Below are positions 33,725 to 42,669 of a stretch of 51,894 bases of DNA, piece after piece (position 1 is the first letter of the stretch; every line of letters begins with the position of its first letter). The translations under genes were made by a program, and so were the position numbers. The stretch is from assembly GCF_946480385.1 (NCBI RefSeq), contig NZ_CAMLJP010000037.1:1-51894 (forward strand), given 5' to 3'. This DNA comes from an uncultured Azospirillum sp. GTDB lineage: Bacteria > Pseudomonadota > Alphaproteobacteria > Azospirillales > Azospirillaceae. Under the pieces are notes generated by a model, which had not been told where the DNA came from, made no database searches, and saw only the letters and a list, made by a program, of their open reading frames with translations.

Positions 33725-34765
33725 TCATCGGAACGGCGGCGCGTACAGCAGGCCGCCCTGGGTCCAGGGCTTGTTCATGCCGGGGTCCATGCCATAGGGG
33801 GTGCCGAGGTTGCGGTCGAAGATCTCGCCGTAGTTTCCGACCTGCGCCAGCACCTGCAGGGCCCAGTCGTCGGGCAGGCCCAGTGTGCGGGCGACGCTGC
33901 CGGCGTGGCCCAGCATGCGGTGCAGTTCGGGGTCGTCGGGGATGCGGCCGGCCTGGACGTCGGCCGAGGTGACGCCCTTGGCGTCGGCCAGCACGATGGC
34001 GTGGAGCACCCAGCGGGTGATGTCGTACCAGTTGCGGTCGCCGCGCGCGATGTAGGGGGTCAGCGGCTCGCGCGAGATAACGTCGGGGTAGATGTAGATG
34101 CCCATGCCGGCCTGGCGGTAGCCGGCCAGAGAAGTCACAAGCACCGTGCGGTCGGTGGTCAGCAGGTCGCATTCATGGGCGAGGAAGGCCTGCAGCGCCT
34201 CGTCCAGCGTCTGGAAGGTGCGGATCGTCCAGGGCAGGTCGGACTTGCGGATATAGTCTTCCAGGTTGCGGACCGTGGTGGTGGCGGTCTTGACGCAGAC
34301 GGTGCGGGCGCCCAGCCGGTCGAGCGGCGGCGGCGTGCCATCGGCGTGAATGGCGAAGCCCTGCCCGTCATGCAGCAGCGGCATCAGGAATTCGATGTCG
34401 TTCGACAGGTCGCGGCTGAAGGTCCAGGTCGTGGTGGTCAGCGCCACGTCGACCTCGTGCTTTTCGACCGCAGAATATTCCTGCGGCTTTTCAGGAAGGC
34501 GGACGACGCGGATCGCCTGGGCGTTGCCGAGCGTCGCCGCGGCGAAGACCCGGCAGACATCGACCAAGAAGCCGTCGAGATGCCCCTGCGGGTCGGAGAA
34601 GGAGATGCCGCTGACCCCGCTGCGCAGGCCGCAGATCAGGAAGCCGCGGCTGTGGATGCGCTCCAGCGTGTCGCCGTCCTCGGCCCGCGCCGGTGGGGCC
34701 AGCGCCGGCGAGGCCATCGCCAGCAACAGCAGCAGAAGCAACAGCAGCCGCATCCCGATATCCAT
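33725..34765 (-). CDS. Orphan AapJ-like periplasmic amino-acid-binding protein
   Basis: 346 residues with a striking poly-Leu signal peptide (MRLLLLLLLLLAMASPALA). It has the AapJ/BztA family layout (LERIHSRGFLICGLRSGVSGISF, VEKHEVDVALTTTTWTFSRD, HDGQGFAIHADG, WALQVLAQVGNYGEIFDRNLG). The binding-site strand differs from the true AapJ at 41366-42400, which has NTTRTLTRDTANGLNF and YFDGQGFMV. No permease or ATPase is adjacent. It lies 46 bp after a chemoreceptor gene on the same strand, so it could present ligand to that receptor or share the Aap permease. ATG 34765 is used; ATG 34753 is possible. Confidence 0.85.
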   Translation of the reverse strand: MDIGMRLLLLLLLLLAMASPALAPPARAEDGDTLERIHSRGFLICGLRSGVSGISFSDPQGHLDGFLVDVCRVFAAATLGNAQAIRVVRLPEKPQEYSAVEKHEVDVALTTTTWTFSRDLSNDIEFLMPLLHDGQGFAIHADGTPPPLDRLGARTVCVKTATTTVRNLEDYIRKSDLPWTIRTFQTLDEALQAFLAHECDLLTTDRTVLVTSLAGYRQAGMGIYIYPDVISREPLTPYIARGDRNWYDITRWVLHAIVLADAKGVTSADVQAGRIPDDPELHRMLGHAGSVARTLGLPDDWALQVLAQVGNYGEIFDRNLGTPYGMDPGMNKPWTQGGLLYAPPFR

Positions 34766-34811
34766 CCCCTGACCCGTCCCAGTCCCCGCCGTCCCGCGGC
34801 GGCGGGCGGGG

Positions 34812-37040
34812 TCAGGCCGCCTGCCCGGCGCGCAGCGTGCCGAGCAGACTATGCAGCGAAGCGGCTTCCTCGGCCAGCGTGTTCGCCGTTTCGGTCAGCG
34901 AGGCGGCGATGTCGCCGGTGCGCGACGCCTGGGCGCTGACCCCGTCGATCAGGGCCGCCACCTCCCCGGTGTTGCCGGCGATCACGCCGACGCGGTTGCG
35001 GATGTCGGTGGAGGAGTCGGTCTGGCGGGCCACCGCCTCGCCGATCAGCTCCTGCACCTCGTTGATGCGCTCGACCGAGCCGGAGATGCGGGCGAAGGTG
35101 CCGACGGTGTTCTGGATGCTGCCGTTGATGGCGGTGACCGAGCCGGCGATCTGCACGGTGGCGTTGGCGGTTTCCTCCGCCAGCTTCTTCACCTCCGCCG
35201 CCACCACGGCGAAGCCGCGGCCCGCCACGCCGGCCGCCGCCGCTTCGATGGTGGCATTCAGGGCCAGCAGCTTGGTCTGGTGGGCGATGCCGGTGATGAC
35301 ATCGACGATGCGGCGGATCTGCTCGGTGTTCTCGCCCAGCTGGCCGACCACCTCGCGGGCGGCGGTCAGTTCACCCAGTGTGGCCCCGACCACGCCCGCC
35401 GCCTCGCTCGTCAGGGTGGAGACGGTGCCGATGGTGTCCATCAGCACCTCTGCGCTGTCGTTGCAGGTGGTGGCGTTGCGGTTGCTTTCGGCGACGAAGC
35501 TGCCGGCGCTGACCGTGCTGTCGATGGTGCCGGCCGATTCCCGGCGCAGCGCGTCGGCCAGCTCGCGCAGCTGGCCCGACTGGGTGGCGACGCCGGAGGC
35601 GACGTGATGCACGTCCTCCATCAGCTGGCGGGCCAGCGCGGCGGAGCGCATCTGCTCGCTGACGTCGGTCCAGGACAGGGTCTTGCCCAGCACGTTGCCC
35701 TGGTCGTCGAAGACGGTGTCGACATGGGCCTCCACCGTCGTCTCGCCCACCGTCAGGGTGCGGCGCGGGATCGGCGGGCGGGCGGGATCGGTGCAGGCGG
35801 CGGTGAAGTCCGGCCCCTGGGCCAGCAGGTCGGGACCGGCGGGGTCGATGCCGTGCGCCTCGCAGAAGGTCCGGGCGGCGGGATTGACGAAGCCCACTTG
35901 TCCGTCGGTGCGCAGCAGGGCGGTGGGCACCGGGCTGCTGTCGACCATCCGCTTCATCAGCAGCACCTGCTCCACGCTGCCGCGCAGGTGGCGGAGCGCG
36001 GTCGCCATCACCGCCAGCTCGTCGCGGCCGGTGCGGGGGATCTCGATGGACAGGTCGCCGGCGGCGATCTGCTCCATGGCGCGGGCGAACTTGCGCAGGT
36101 TGGCGAAGACGGCGACGCGCAGCAGCAGGGCGGCGGCGATGGCGACGGCCAGGGCGAAGGCGCCGACCATTTCCAGCGCGCCGTTGCGCAGCTCCTCCGT
36201 CGCGCCGACGAAGTCGGCGACGTCGCGCGAGATCTCCGCCGTCGCCCAGGGCAGGCCGCCGTCGCCGCCGAGCGCCACCTTGGTGGTGGACAGCTTGGCA
36301 TGGTCGGACGGCTCGTTGCCCTTCGCCTCGAACAGCACGCCGCCCTTGCCGTCGGTGAAGCGGATGTCGGCGTCGAGAACGGCGCCCAGGCTGGACAGGG
36401 CGGGCAGCGGATCGGTCACCACCTCCAGGAAGCCCAGGACGCGGAAGCCGCCGATCGGCACGATCATGCTGAACAGCGGCCGGCCCTGGCCGTCGCGCCA
36501 CAGCAGGCTGGCCGGGCGGCGCTTGTCGGCGATGTCGCGCGACTTCAGCGCCTCGAACAGCGGGGCGACGGTGGCGACGCTGTCCTGCTCCCCGCCGGTG
36601 GCGGCGATCCGGGTCATGTCGGCGTCATAGACGGCGACCGAGATCAGCCGCACCTCGCGGTCGACCACTACGGGCCGCGCGTTGATGTTCTTCAGCGCCA
36701 GCATCGTCTTGGCCGGGTCCTTCTGGTTGATGCTGTCGACCAGGAAGGCGTCGCGGCTCCATTCGTTGGCGTGGTTCTGGAGCCAGTCCGTGTAGTTCTT
36801 GCGGATGCGGTCGTTGGCGAGCACCCGCAAGGTCGCTGCGGCGCTGCTGTTGAAGGTTTCGAGCGCGAAGTTCGTATAGCGTTGCGACACCCAGGCCTGG
36901 CTGGCGATCAACGCCGCCACCAGCACGCCCACCACCGACACCATGGCGCGGCGCAGGGTCCAGAAGCGGTGGCGAGCGCCGCCCTCGTCCAGGGTGCCGC
37001 CCGTTTTCGTCACGCCTGCTTTCGTCGAGATTGCCGTCAT
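34812..37040 (-). CDS. Methyl-accepting chemotaxis protein with PAS domain and atypical tip
   Basis: 742 residues. Membrane segment 1 ([18 protein letters not shown], about 28-46) is followed by a periplasmic domain of about 235 residues. Membrane segment 2 is in [21 protein letters not shown], then comes HAMP ([28 protein letters not shown]), a PAS domain from about 362 ([21 protein letters not shown]) and the signalling coil. The tip reads [23 protein letters not shown] (about 584-606) instead of the canonical [18 protein letters not shown]: Asn, Arg and Glu of the core are replaced by Lys, Ala and Val. ATG 37040 is chosen; the frame opens at 37073. It is followed by an orphan binding protein. 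Confidence 0.9.
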   Translation of the reverse strand: MTAISTKAGVTKTGGTLDEGGARHRFWTLRRAMVSVVGVLVAALIASQAWVSQRYTNFALETFNSSAAATLRVLANDRIRKNYTDWLQNHANEWSRDAFLVDSINQKDPAKTMLALKNINARPVVVDREVRLISVAVYDADMTRIAATGGEQDSVATVAPLFEALKSRDIADKRRPASLLWRDGQGRPLFSMIVPIGGFRVLGFLEVVTDPLPALSSLGAVLDADIRFTDGKGGVLFEAKGNEPSDHAKLSTTKVALGGDGGLPWATAEISRDVADFVGATEELRNGALEMVGAFALAVAIAAALLLRVAVFANLRKFARAMEQIAAGDLSIEIPRTGRDELAVMATALRHLRGSVEQVLLMKRMVDSSPVPTALLRTDGQVGFVNPAARTFCEAHGIDPAGPDLLAQGPDFTAACTDPARPPIPRRTLTVGETTVEAHVDTVFDDQGNVLGKTLSWTDVSEQMRSAALARQLMEDVHHVASGVATQSGQLRELADALRRESAGTIDSTVSAGSFVAESNRNATTCNDSAEVLMDTIGTVSTLTSEAAGVVGATLGELTAAREVVGQLGENTEQIRRIVDVITGIAHQTKLLALNATIEAAAAGVAGRGFAVVAAEVKKLAEETANATVQIAGSVTAINGSIQNTVGTFARISGSVERINEVQELIGEAVARQTDSSTDIRNRVGVIAGNTGEVAALIDGVSAQASRTGDIAASLTETANTLAEEAASLHSLLGTLRAGQAA

Positions 37041-37436
37041 GCCCAAACCCCCCGCCGCCACACCGGTTTCCACGGATTGCTACCCGCACATCGTCGCAGG
37101 GCCCTTTGAACGGTTTAGCGTCTAATTGTGAATAACTCGTGTTTTTTCGTTTGGATTTGAGACAAGTGAGGCTACCGGCGGGAAGACTCCGGACGGCTTT
37201 CTTGAGCCGCCTGACGGTCTATGACTTTCCTATGGGGGAATGCTGCAAGACGAAAAGCAACCGGGTGTGGTGAGTTGACTTGGGATGAGGCCGATTGCCT
37301 GCTTCGGTGCATAAAGAATGGGCCACGGAAGCGCGCGAAAAATTTTTTCGCGGTCTCCGTGGCCCAGGTTGCCGAGCGCGTGGCCGCCGCGAGACTGAAG
37401 CGACGGGGGAGTTTGCTCGGGGTAGGATTGGAGCGG
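37041..37436. other. Intergenic region upstream of the PAS chemoreceptor
   Basis: 396 bp between the response-regulator stop and the chemoreceptor start, both minus strand. 37120-37170 is AT-richer and likely holds the chemoreceptor promoter. The only strong structure is the palindrome at 37319-37366. No gene is apparent. Confidence 0.5.
37319..37366 (-). terminator. Long bipartite palindrome downstream of the response regulator
   Basis: An outer perfect 11-bp stem (37319-37329 with 37356-37366) encloses a second perfect 9-bp inverted repeat, CGCGAAAAA (3734-37342 region: 37334-37342) with TTTTTCGCG (37344-37352). It starts about 70 bp after the response-regulator stop. On the minus strand the end is followed by TTCTTTATG, only a weak U-run. 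Probably a terminator; cruciform or RNA-stability roles are alternatives. Confidence 0.5.
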
Positions 37437-38144
37437 TCAGCCGTCCTGCGTGACGTCGCCGGCGAAGAGATAGCCGGTGCCGTGGACGGTGACGATCAGC
37501 CTTGGGTCGGCGGGGTCGATCTCGATCAGGCGGCGCAGGCGGCGGACCAGGCTGTCGATGGTGCGGTCGGTGGCGTCCGTCTTCCGTCGGGTCGTCGCCG
37601 TCAGCAGATAGTCGCGGTTCATCACCCGGCCGGGGTTGCAGACGAAGGTCGACAGCAGCTCGAACTCCGCACCGGTCAGCCGCACCGGATTGCCCTGCGG
37701 GTCGGTCAGGCGCATGCGGTCCAGCCACAGCGTCCAGCCGGCGAAGCTGCGCCGCCGGTCGTCGCGCTGGTCGCCCGGCGCCTTCAGCCGGCGCAGCAGG
37801 TTCCGCACCCGGGCCAGGATCTCGCGCGGCTCGAACGGCTTCGCGATGTAGTCGTCGGCCCCCATCTCCAGCCCGATGATGCGGTCCAGCTTCTCCGCCC
37901 GGCTGCTGACCAGGACGATACCGATCTCCGACACCGCGCGGAGTTCGCGGGTCAGGGTCAGCCCGTCCTGGCGCGGCAGCCGGATGTCGAGCAACACGAG
38001 GTCGACCGCCGTCGTCGCCAGCAGCTCCTTCAGCTCCTCGGCACTTCGGGCCAGCAGGACGTCGAAGCCCTCGTCCGTCAGGTAGGACTTCAGCGTCTCG
38101 CGCGTCACCGCGTCGTCGTCGGTGATGGCAATGGTCGCCGGCAT
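37437..38144 (-). CDS. OmpR/PhoB-type response regulator (orphan)
   Basis: 235 residues. The receiver domain has acidic residues D10-D11, phospho-acceptor Asp53 in LVLLDIRLP and the Lys in DYIAKPFEP. A winged-helix effector domain follows from about 132 (LTGAEFELLSTFVCNPGRVMNRDYLL, TIDSLVRRLRRLIE, TVHGTGYLF). No histidine kinase of the matching HisKA type is next to it. It lies 61 bp downstream of aapP on the same strand and could be expressed by read-through. Sequence features resemble TorR/OmpR-like regulators, but the target is unknown. Confidence 0.9.
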   Translation of the reverse strand: MPATIAITDDDAVTRETLKSYLTDEGFDVLLARSAEELKELLATTAVDLVLLDIRLPRQDGLTLTRELRAVSEIGIVLVSSRAEKLDRIIGLEMGADDYIAKPFEPREILARVRNLLRRLKAPGDQRDDRRRSFAGWTLWLDRMRLTDPQGNPVRLTGAEFELLSTFVCNPGRVMNRDYLLTATTRRKTDATDRTIDSLVRRLRRLIEIDPADPRLIVTVHGTGYLFAGDVTQDG

Positions 38145-38205
38145 GGCCCTCTCGTCCGCCTTTCGCGCCCCACCTTACCGGTGGTGCCGCCTCAATGCTC
38201 CCGAC

Positions 38206-38949
38206 TCAATGCTCTAGGATCTGGCCCAGGAACTGGCGGGTGCGCTCGCTTTTCGGGTTCTCGAAGAATTGTGCCGGCGACCCGCTCTCGATGATCGAGC
38301 CTTCGGCCATGAACACAATAGAGTCGGCGACCTGCCGGGCGAAGCCCATTTCATGGGTGACGCACACCATGGTCATGCCCTCGCCCGCCAGCTCGGTCAT
38401 CACGTCCAGCACCTCCTTGACCATTTCGGGGTCCAGCGCGGAGGTCGGCTCGTCGAACAGCATGATTTCGGGGCGCATGCACAGTGCGCGGGCGATGGCG
38501 ACGCGCTGCTGCTGGCCGCCCGACAGCTGGCCGGGGAACTTGTGCGCCTGGTCGGGGATGCGCACCCGCTTCAGGTACATCATGGCGATTTCCTCGATCT
38601 CGGACTTCGCCATGCCGCGGACCCAGATGGGGGCCAGCGTCAGGTTCTGCAGAACGGTCAGGTGCGGGAACAGGTTGAAGTTCTGGAACACCATGCCGAC
38701 CTTGCGGCGGATCTTCTCCACCGCCTTCACGTCGTCGGTCAGCTCGATGCCGTCGACGATGATGTGGCCGGTCTGGTGCGCCTCGAGCCGGTTGATGCAG
38801 CGGATCATCGTCGACTTGCCCGAGCCCGACGGGCCGCAGACGACGACCTTCTCGCCCTTCTTGATGCTGATGCTGACGTCGCGCAGCGCGTGGTAGCTGT
38901 TGTACCACTTGCCGACCTTGCGGAGTTCGATGATGGCGTTCTCGGTCAT
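38206..38949 (-). CDS. aapP: General L-amino-acid ABC transporter, ATP-binding protein
   Basis: 247 residues. Walker [10 protein letters not shown] lies near 39-47, the Q-loop in [19 protein letters not shown], signature [16 protein letters not shown], Walker [17 protein letters not shown] and the H-loop in VTHEMGFAR. All are canonical for polar amino-acid importers. It is the last gene of aapJQMP, 21 bp after aapM. It powers uptake of a broad range of L-amino acids, as described for rhizobial Aap and Rhodobacter Bzt. Confidence 0.94.
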   Translation of the reverse strand: MTENAIIELRKVGKWYNSYHALRDVSISIKKGEKVVVCGPSGSGKSTMIRCINRLEAHQTGHIIVDGIELTDDVKAVEKIRRKVGMVFQNFNLFPHLTVLQNLTLAPIWVRGMAKSEIEEIAMMYLKRVRIPDQAHKFPGQLSGGQQQRVAIARALCMRPEIMLFDEPTSALDPEMVKEVLDVMTELAGEGMTMVCVTHEMGFARQVADSIVFMAEGSIIESGSPAQFFENPKSERTRQFLGQILEH

Positions 38950-38970
38950 TGCTCGGTCTCCAGAAGACGG

Positions 38971-40146
38971 TCAGCGGCGGTTGTAGCGATTGGCCAGACG
39001 CTCCAGCCACTGGCTGTAGCGCGACATGCTGAAGCAGAAGATCCAGAACATCAGCCCGGCGAAGACATAGACCTCGGCGAAGTAGGGACGCCATTCGGGG
39101 TCGGTCGTCGCCACGGTGGCGGCGGTCAGCAGGTCGTACAGGCCGACGATGGTGACCAGCGAGGTGTCCTTGAAGGCGCTGATGAACTGGTTGACGATGG
39201 GCGGGATGACGATGCGCAGCGCCTGCGGCAGGACGATCAGCACCGTCTTCTGCCAGTAGGACAGGCCCAGCGCGTCGGCGGCCTCGTACTGGCCCTTGGG
39301 GATCGCCTGCAACCCGCCGCGCACGGCTTCGGCAAGGTAGGCGGCGGTGAAGAGCGTCATGCCGGCGAGCGCCCGCAGCAGCTTGTCCACCGTGACGCCT
39401 TCGGGCAGGAACAGCGGGAACATCACCGACGCCATGAACAGCACGCTGACCAGCGGCACGCCGCGCATCGTCTCGATGAAGCCGACGCAGAAGGTGCGGA
39501 TCGCCGGCAGCGACGACTGGCGGCCCAGCGCCAGCAGGATCGACAGCGGGAAGGCGATGGCGATGGAGAAGACCGACAGCATCAGCGTGATCGGCAGACC
39601 GCCCCAGCGGTCGTTCGGCACATAGCTGAGGCCGGCGACGCCGCCCCACATCAGCACGCCCATGCCGACCAGGGTCAGCGCCCAGGCGCCGGCCAGCCAG
39701 GGCCGCCAGAAGGCGCGCACGCCGCTGGCGCCCAGCATCGCCACGAACAGGGCGCAGGCCAGGAAGGGGCGCCACTGCTCGTCATAGGGATAGGTGCCGA
39801 AGAAGATCAGCCGGTGCTTGACCACGATCACCGACCAGCAGGCGCCGGCCGCCTCGCGGCAGGCCTCCGACGAGCCGGACCAGCTGGCCTTCAGCAGCAG
39901 CCAGTTCGCCATCGGCGGCAGGATCTGCCACAGCAGGAACAGGCAGGCGACGGTCAGCGCCGTGTTCAGCGGCGTGTTGAACAGGTTGTCCCTGGCCCAG
40001 CCGAAGGGCTTCAGCGCCGTCATGCCGTTCGGCTGGGGCGGGGCGGAGGCCTGAGACGGCTCCTCCTCGTAGGAGGCGGCCCAATGGGCGGGGGGAACGG
40101 GACCGGTGGGAATGGGGGCCTGATCGGCCGGGGAGTGATTGCTCAT
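38971..40146 (-). CDS. aapM: General L-amino-acid ABC transporter permease AapM
   Basis: 391 residues. A soluble Pro-rich N-terminus of about 40 residues, then membrane segments, with the binding-protein-dependent permease loop EAADALGLSYWQKTVLIVLPQALRIVIPPIVNQFISAFKDTSL near the C-terminus. The long middle part (SEACREAAGACWSVIVVKHRLIFFGTYPYDEQWRP) is diagnostic of AapM/BztC, which are longer than ordinary amino-acid permeases. The start at 40146 overlaps the aapQ stop (ATGA). The frame is open further upstream but only as shadow sequence over aapQ. Confidence 0.94.
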   Translation of the reverse strand: MSNHSPADQAPIPTGPVPPAHWAASYEEEPSQASAPPQPNGMTALKPFGWARDNLFNTPLNTALTVACLFLLWQILPPMANWLLLKASWSGSSEACREAAGACWSVIVVKHRLIFFGTYPYDEQWRPFLACALFVAMLGASGVRAFWRPWLAGAWALTLVGMGVLMWGGVAGLSYVPNDRWGGLPITLMLSVFSIAIAFPLSILLALGRQSSLPAIRTFCVGFIETMRGVPLVSVLFMASVMFPLFLPEGVTVDKLLRALAGMTLFTAAYLAEAVRGGLQAIPKGQYEAADALGLSYWQKTVLIVLPQALRIVIPPIVNQFISAFKDTSLVTIVGLYDLLTAATVATTDPEWRPYFAEVYVFAGLMFWIFCFSMSRYSQWLERLANRYNRR

Positions 40147-41300
40147 CGGGTCACCAGAGCCACGCGGCGGTTGTACCAGTTCATGAAGCCGGAGATGCTG
40201 AGGCTGATGATGAGATAGACGAGCATCATCATCGCCACCGCCTCCACCACCTGTCCGGTCTGGTTGGCCGAGGTGTTGGAGACGCTGACCAGATCCGGAT
40301 AGCCGATGGCGACGGCCAGCGAGCTGTTCTTGGTCAGGTTCAGATATTGGCTGGTCAGCGGCGGCACGATGACGCGCAGCGCCTGCGGCAGGATGACGAG
40401 ACGCAGGATCTTGCCCGGCGACAGGCCCAGCGCCAATCCGGCCTCCGTCTGGCCATGCGGCACGGCGAGGATGCCGGAGCGCACGATCTCGGCGATGAAG
40501 CCGGCGGTGTAGACCGACAGGCCGATCAGCAGCGCGGTGAATTCCGGGGTGACCGACCCGCCGCCCTCGAAGTTGAAGCCGGACAGCACCGGCACGTCGA
40601 AGGCCAGCGGCGCGCCGGTGGCGAGGAACACCAGCGCCGGCGGCAGCAGCACCGCGGCGATGGCGGCCGGCAGGGTCGGGAAGGGCTTGCCCGTGGTCTC
40701 GCGGTGGCGGCGGCCGTAGCGGACGATGGCGATGGCGGCGGCGATGCCGGCGATCAGGGCCAGCAGTGCCCAGCCATGGCCGGCATGCTCCACCAGCACC
40801 GGGAACTTCATGCCGCGGTTGCTGAGGAAGATGCCCGGCAGCACCTCCAGCGCCTCGCGCGGGCTGGGGAGCCGGTTCATGATCGTGTACCAGACCACCA
40901 GCTGCAGCAGCAGCGGCACGTTGCGGATCGTCTCGACATACAGGGTGGCGAAGCGGTTCACCATCCAGTTGGAGGACAGCCGCGCGATGCCGATCAGCAC
41001 GCCGAGAATGGTCGCCAGCACCACGCCCGCGGCCGATACCGCCAGCGTGTTCAGCAGGCCGACCACCAGCGCCTTCAGATAGGTGTCGGACGCGGAATAG
41101 GTGAGCAGGCTCTCGCCGATCTCGAAGCCGGCCTCGCGGTGCAGGAAGCCGAAGCCGGTGGCGACGCCGCGGGTGGCGAGGTTGGTCAGCGTGTTGGAAA
41201 TGAGATACCAGGCGACGGCGAGGGCGCAGGCCAGGAACAATGCCTGATACAGCCACCCCCGCACGCGCGCGGAATTCAGCGCCTGGACCGGGTTTGTCAT
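40143..41300 (-). CDS. aapQ: General L-amino-acid ABC transporter permease AapQ
   Basis: 385 residues starting MTNPVQALNSARVRGWLYQALFL. Membrane segments are spread along the chain, with LYVETIRNVPLLLQLVVWY in the first half and LALGLSPGKILRLVILPQALRVIVPPLTSQYLNLTKNSSLA as the coupling loop. HREAGFEIGESLLTYSASDTYLKALVVGLLNTLAVS is typical of AapQ/BztB. It is separated from aapJ by 65 bp containing a strong stem-loop. It pairs with AapM in the membrane. Confidence 0.94.
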   Translation of the reverse strand: MTNPVQALNSARVRGWLYQALFLACALAVAWYLISNTLTNLATRGVATGFGFLHREAGFEIGESLLTYSASDTYLKALVVGLLNTLAVSAAGVVLATILGVLIGIARLSSNWMVNRFATLYVETIRNVPLLLQLVVWYTIMNRLPSPREALEVLPGIFLSNRGMKFPVLVEHAGHGWALLALIAGIAAAIAIVRYGRRHRETTGKPFPTLPAAIAAVLLPPALVFLATGAPLAFDVPVLSGFNFEGGGSVTPEFTALLIGLSVYTAGFIAEIVRSGILAVPHGQTEAGLALGLSPGKILRLVILPQALRVIVPPLTSQYLNLTKNSSLAVAIGYPDLVSVSNTSANQTGQVVEAVAMMMLVYLIISLSISGFMNWYNRRVALVTR

Positions 41301-41327
41301 GGTGTTGCTCCGTGCGGGGGGTAAAAG

Positions 41328-41357
41328 CCCTCTCTTCCCCGGCAGGGGAAGAGAGGG
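41328..41357 (-). terminator. Intercistronic stem-loop between aapJ and aapQ
   Basis: A perfect 13-bp stem (41328-41340 with 41345-41357) with a GGCA loop, beginning 8 bp after the aapJ stop and ending 27 bp before aapQ. On the minus strand it is followed by GGGCTTTTACC, a short U-run. This is the usual arrangement for attenuating the permease genes below the binding-protein gene. Confidence 0.75.
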
Positions 41358-41365
41358 GAGCGCCC

Positions 41366-42400
41366 TTACTTCATCGGCGGGGCGTACATCATGCCGCCTT
41401 CGGTGTAGAGGGCGTTCTGGCCGCGCGGCATCTTCAGCTTGGAGCCGGCGCCGACGTTGCGCTCGAAGCTCTGGCCGTAGTTGCCGACCTGCTTGATGAT
41501 GTTGAAGGCCCAGTTCTCCTCGACGCCCAGCGCCTTGCCGTTGCCGGCGGTGACGCCCAGCAGGCGCTTCACGTCCGGATCGGGGGAGGTCATGGCGGCG
41601 TCGACGGTCTCCGACGTCAGGCCCTTCTCCTCGGCCTGGACCATGGCGTAGAAGGCCCAGGTGACCAGGTTCATCCACTCCTCGTCGCCCTGGCGGACGG
41701 CCGGGGACAGCGGCTCCTTCGAGATCAGCTCGGGCAGGATGACGTAGTCGTTGGGGTTCTGCACCTCGGCGGCGCGGATGGCGGCCAGCTGCGAGGCGTC
41801 GGAGGTCAGGGCGTCGCAACGGCCGGCGAAGAAGGCCTTGTTCAGCTCCTCGTTCTTCTCGATGACGACCGGCTTGAAGGTCATCTTGTTGGCGCGGAAG
41901 TAATCCGACACGTTCTGTTCGGTGGTGGTGCCGGGCAGGACGCAGACGGTGGCGCCGTTCAGCTGCTTGGCGCTCTTCAGGCCCAGCTTGGCCGAGACCA
42001 TGAAGCCCTGGCCGTCGAAATAGTTGGTCGGGCCGAAGTTCAGGCCGTTGGCGGTGTCGCGGGTCAGGGTGCGGGTGGTGTTGCGGGCGAGGATGTCGAC
42101 CTCGCCGGACTGGAGCGCCGGCAGGCGCTGCTGCGCCGACAGCGGGGTGTACTTCACCTTTTCGGCATCGCCGAACATGGCGGCGGCGACGGCGCGGCAC
42201 ATGTCGACGTCAAGGCCCGACCACTTGCCCTTGTCGTCGGGCGAGGAGAAGCCGTACAGGCCCAGGTTGACGCCGCACTGGACATAGCCCTTCTGCTTTA
42301 CGCCGTCGAAGGTGGCGCCGGCCTGGGCCGTACCGGACAGGGCAAGGGCGGAGACGGACAGGGTGGCCGCGATGGCGAGCGCGCTCAGACGGGTCTTCAC
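41366..42400 (-). CDS. aapJ: General L-amino-acid ABC transporter, periplasmic binding protein
   Basis: 344 residues. The signal peptide MKTRLSALAIAATLSVSALALSGTAQA is cleaved near 27. Family blocks are VKQKGYVQCGVNLGLYGFSSPDDKGKWSGLDVDMCRAVAAA, VDILARNTTRTLTRDTANGLNF, YFDGQGFMV and NWAFNIIKQVGNYGQSFERNVG. The start appears to be GTG 42400 with AAGGAG about 11 bases upstream. It is the first gene of aapJQMP. It differs in its binding-site strand from the orphan paralogue at 33725-34765. Confidence 0.94.
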   Translation of the reverse strand: MKTRLSALAIAATLSVSALALSGTAQAGATFDGVKQKGYVQCGVNLGLYGFSSPDDKGKWSGLDVDMCRAVAAAMFGDAEKVKYTPLSAQQRLPALQSGEVDILARNTTRTLTRDTANGLNFGPTNYFDGQGFMVSAKLGLKSAKQLNGATVCVLPGTTTEQNVSDYFRANKMTFKPVVIEKNEELNKAFFAGRCDALTSDASQLAAIRAAEVQNPNDYVILPELISKEPLSPAVRQGDEEWMNLVTWAFYAMVQAEEKGLTSETVDAAMTSPDPDVKRLLGVTAGNGKALGVEENWAFNIIKQVGNYGQSFERNVGAGSKLKMPRGQNALYTEGGMMYAPPMK

Positions 42401-42669
42401 AGGGCGGGGCTCCTTAGCCTTGGTGGTTCATGGGGCGCCGGGGCGGAAGGCTCCGGCCGCCGCGCAACGTCACAATCGCTCCGTTGATTGAACAAAGTGC
42501 CCGCCCGGCATGAACGGATGTGGTGGAGTTGTGAACAGCTTTGGACAAATCAGGCGCGTGAGCGGCGAAGGCAGCCGCCGGGCTTCGCCCGACGATGGTC
42601 ACGGGGGGCGGACGTTATTTCGCGTGCACGGACTTCACCCTGACCTTACAAGCGACGGGTGCCGGTCAT

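Noticed and set aside
40143..42200. The aapQ frame remaining open upstream through the stem-loop and most of aapJ
   Set aside because: The upstream part is an Arg/Pro-rich shadow; aapQ starts at 41300 where the family N-terminus begins, and aapJ is intact in its own frame.
42401..42669. GGGCAC-like sequence upstream of aapJ considered as a sigma-54 promoter for nitrogen control
   Set aside because: The -12 GC element is missing at the required spacing, so the match is not supportable by eye.
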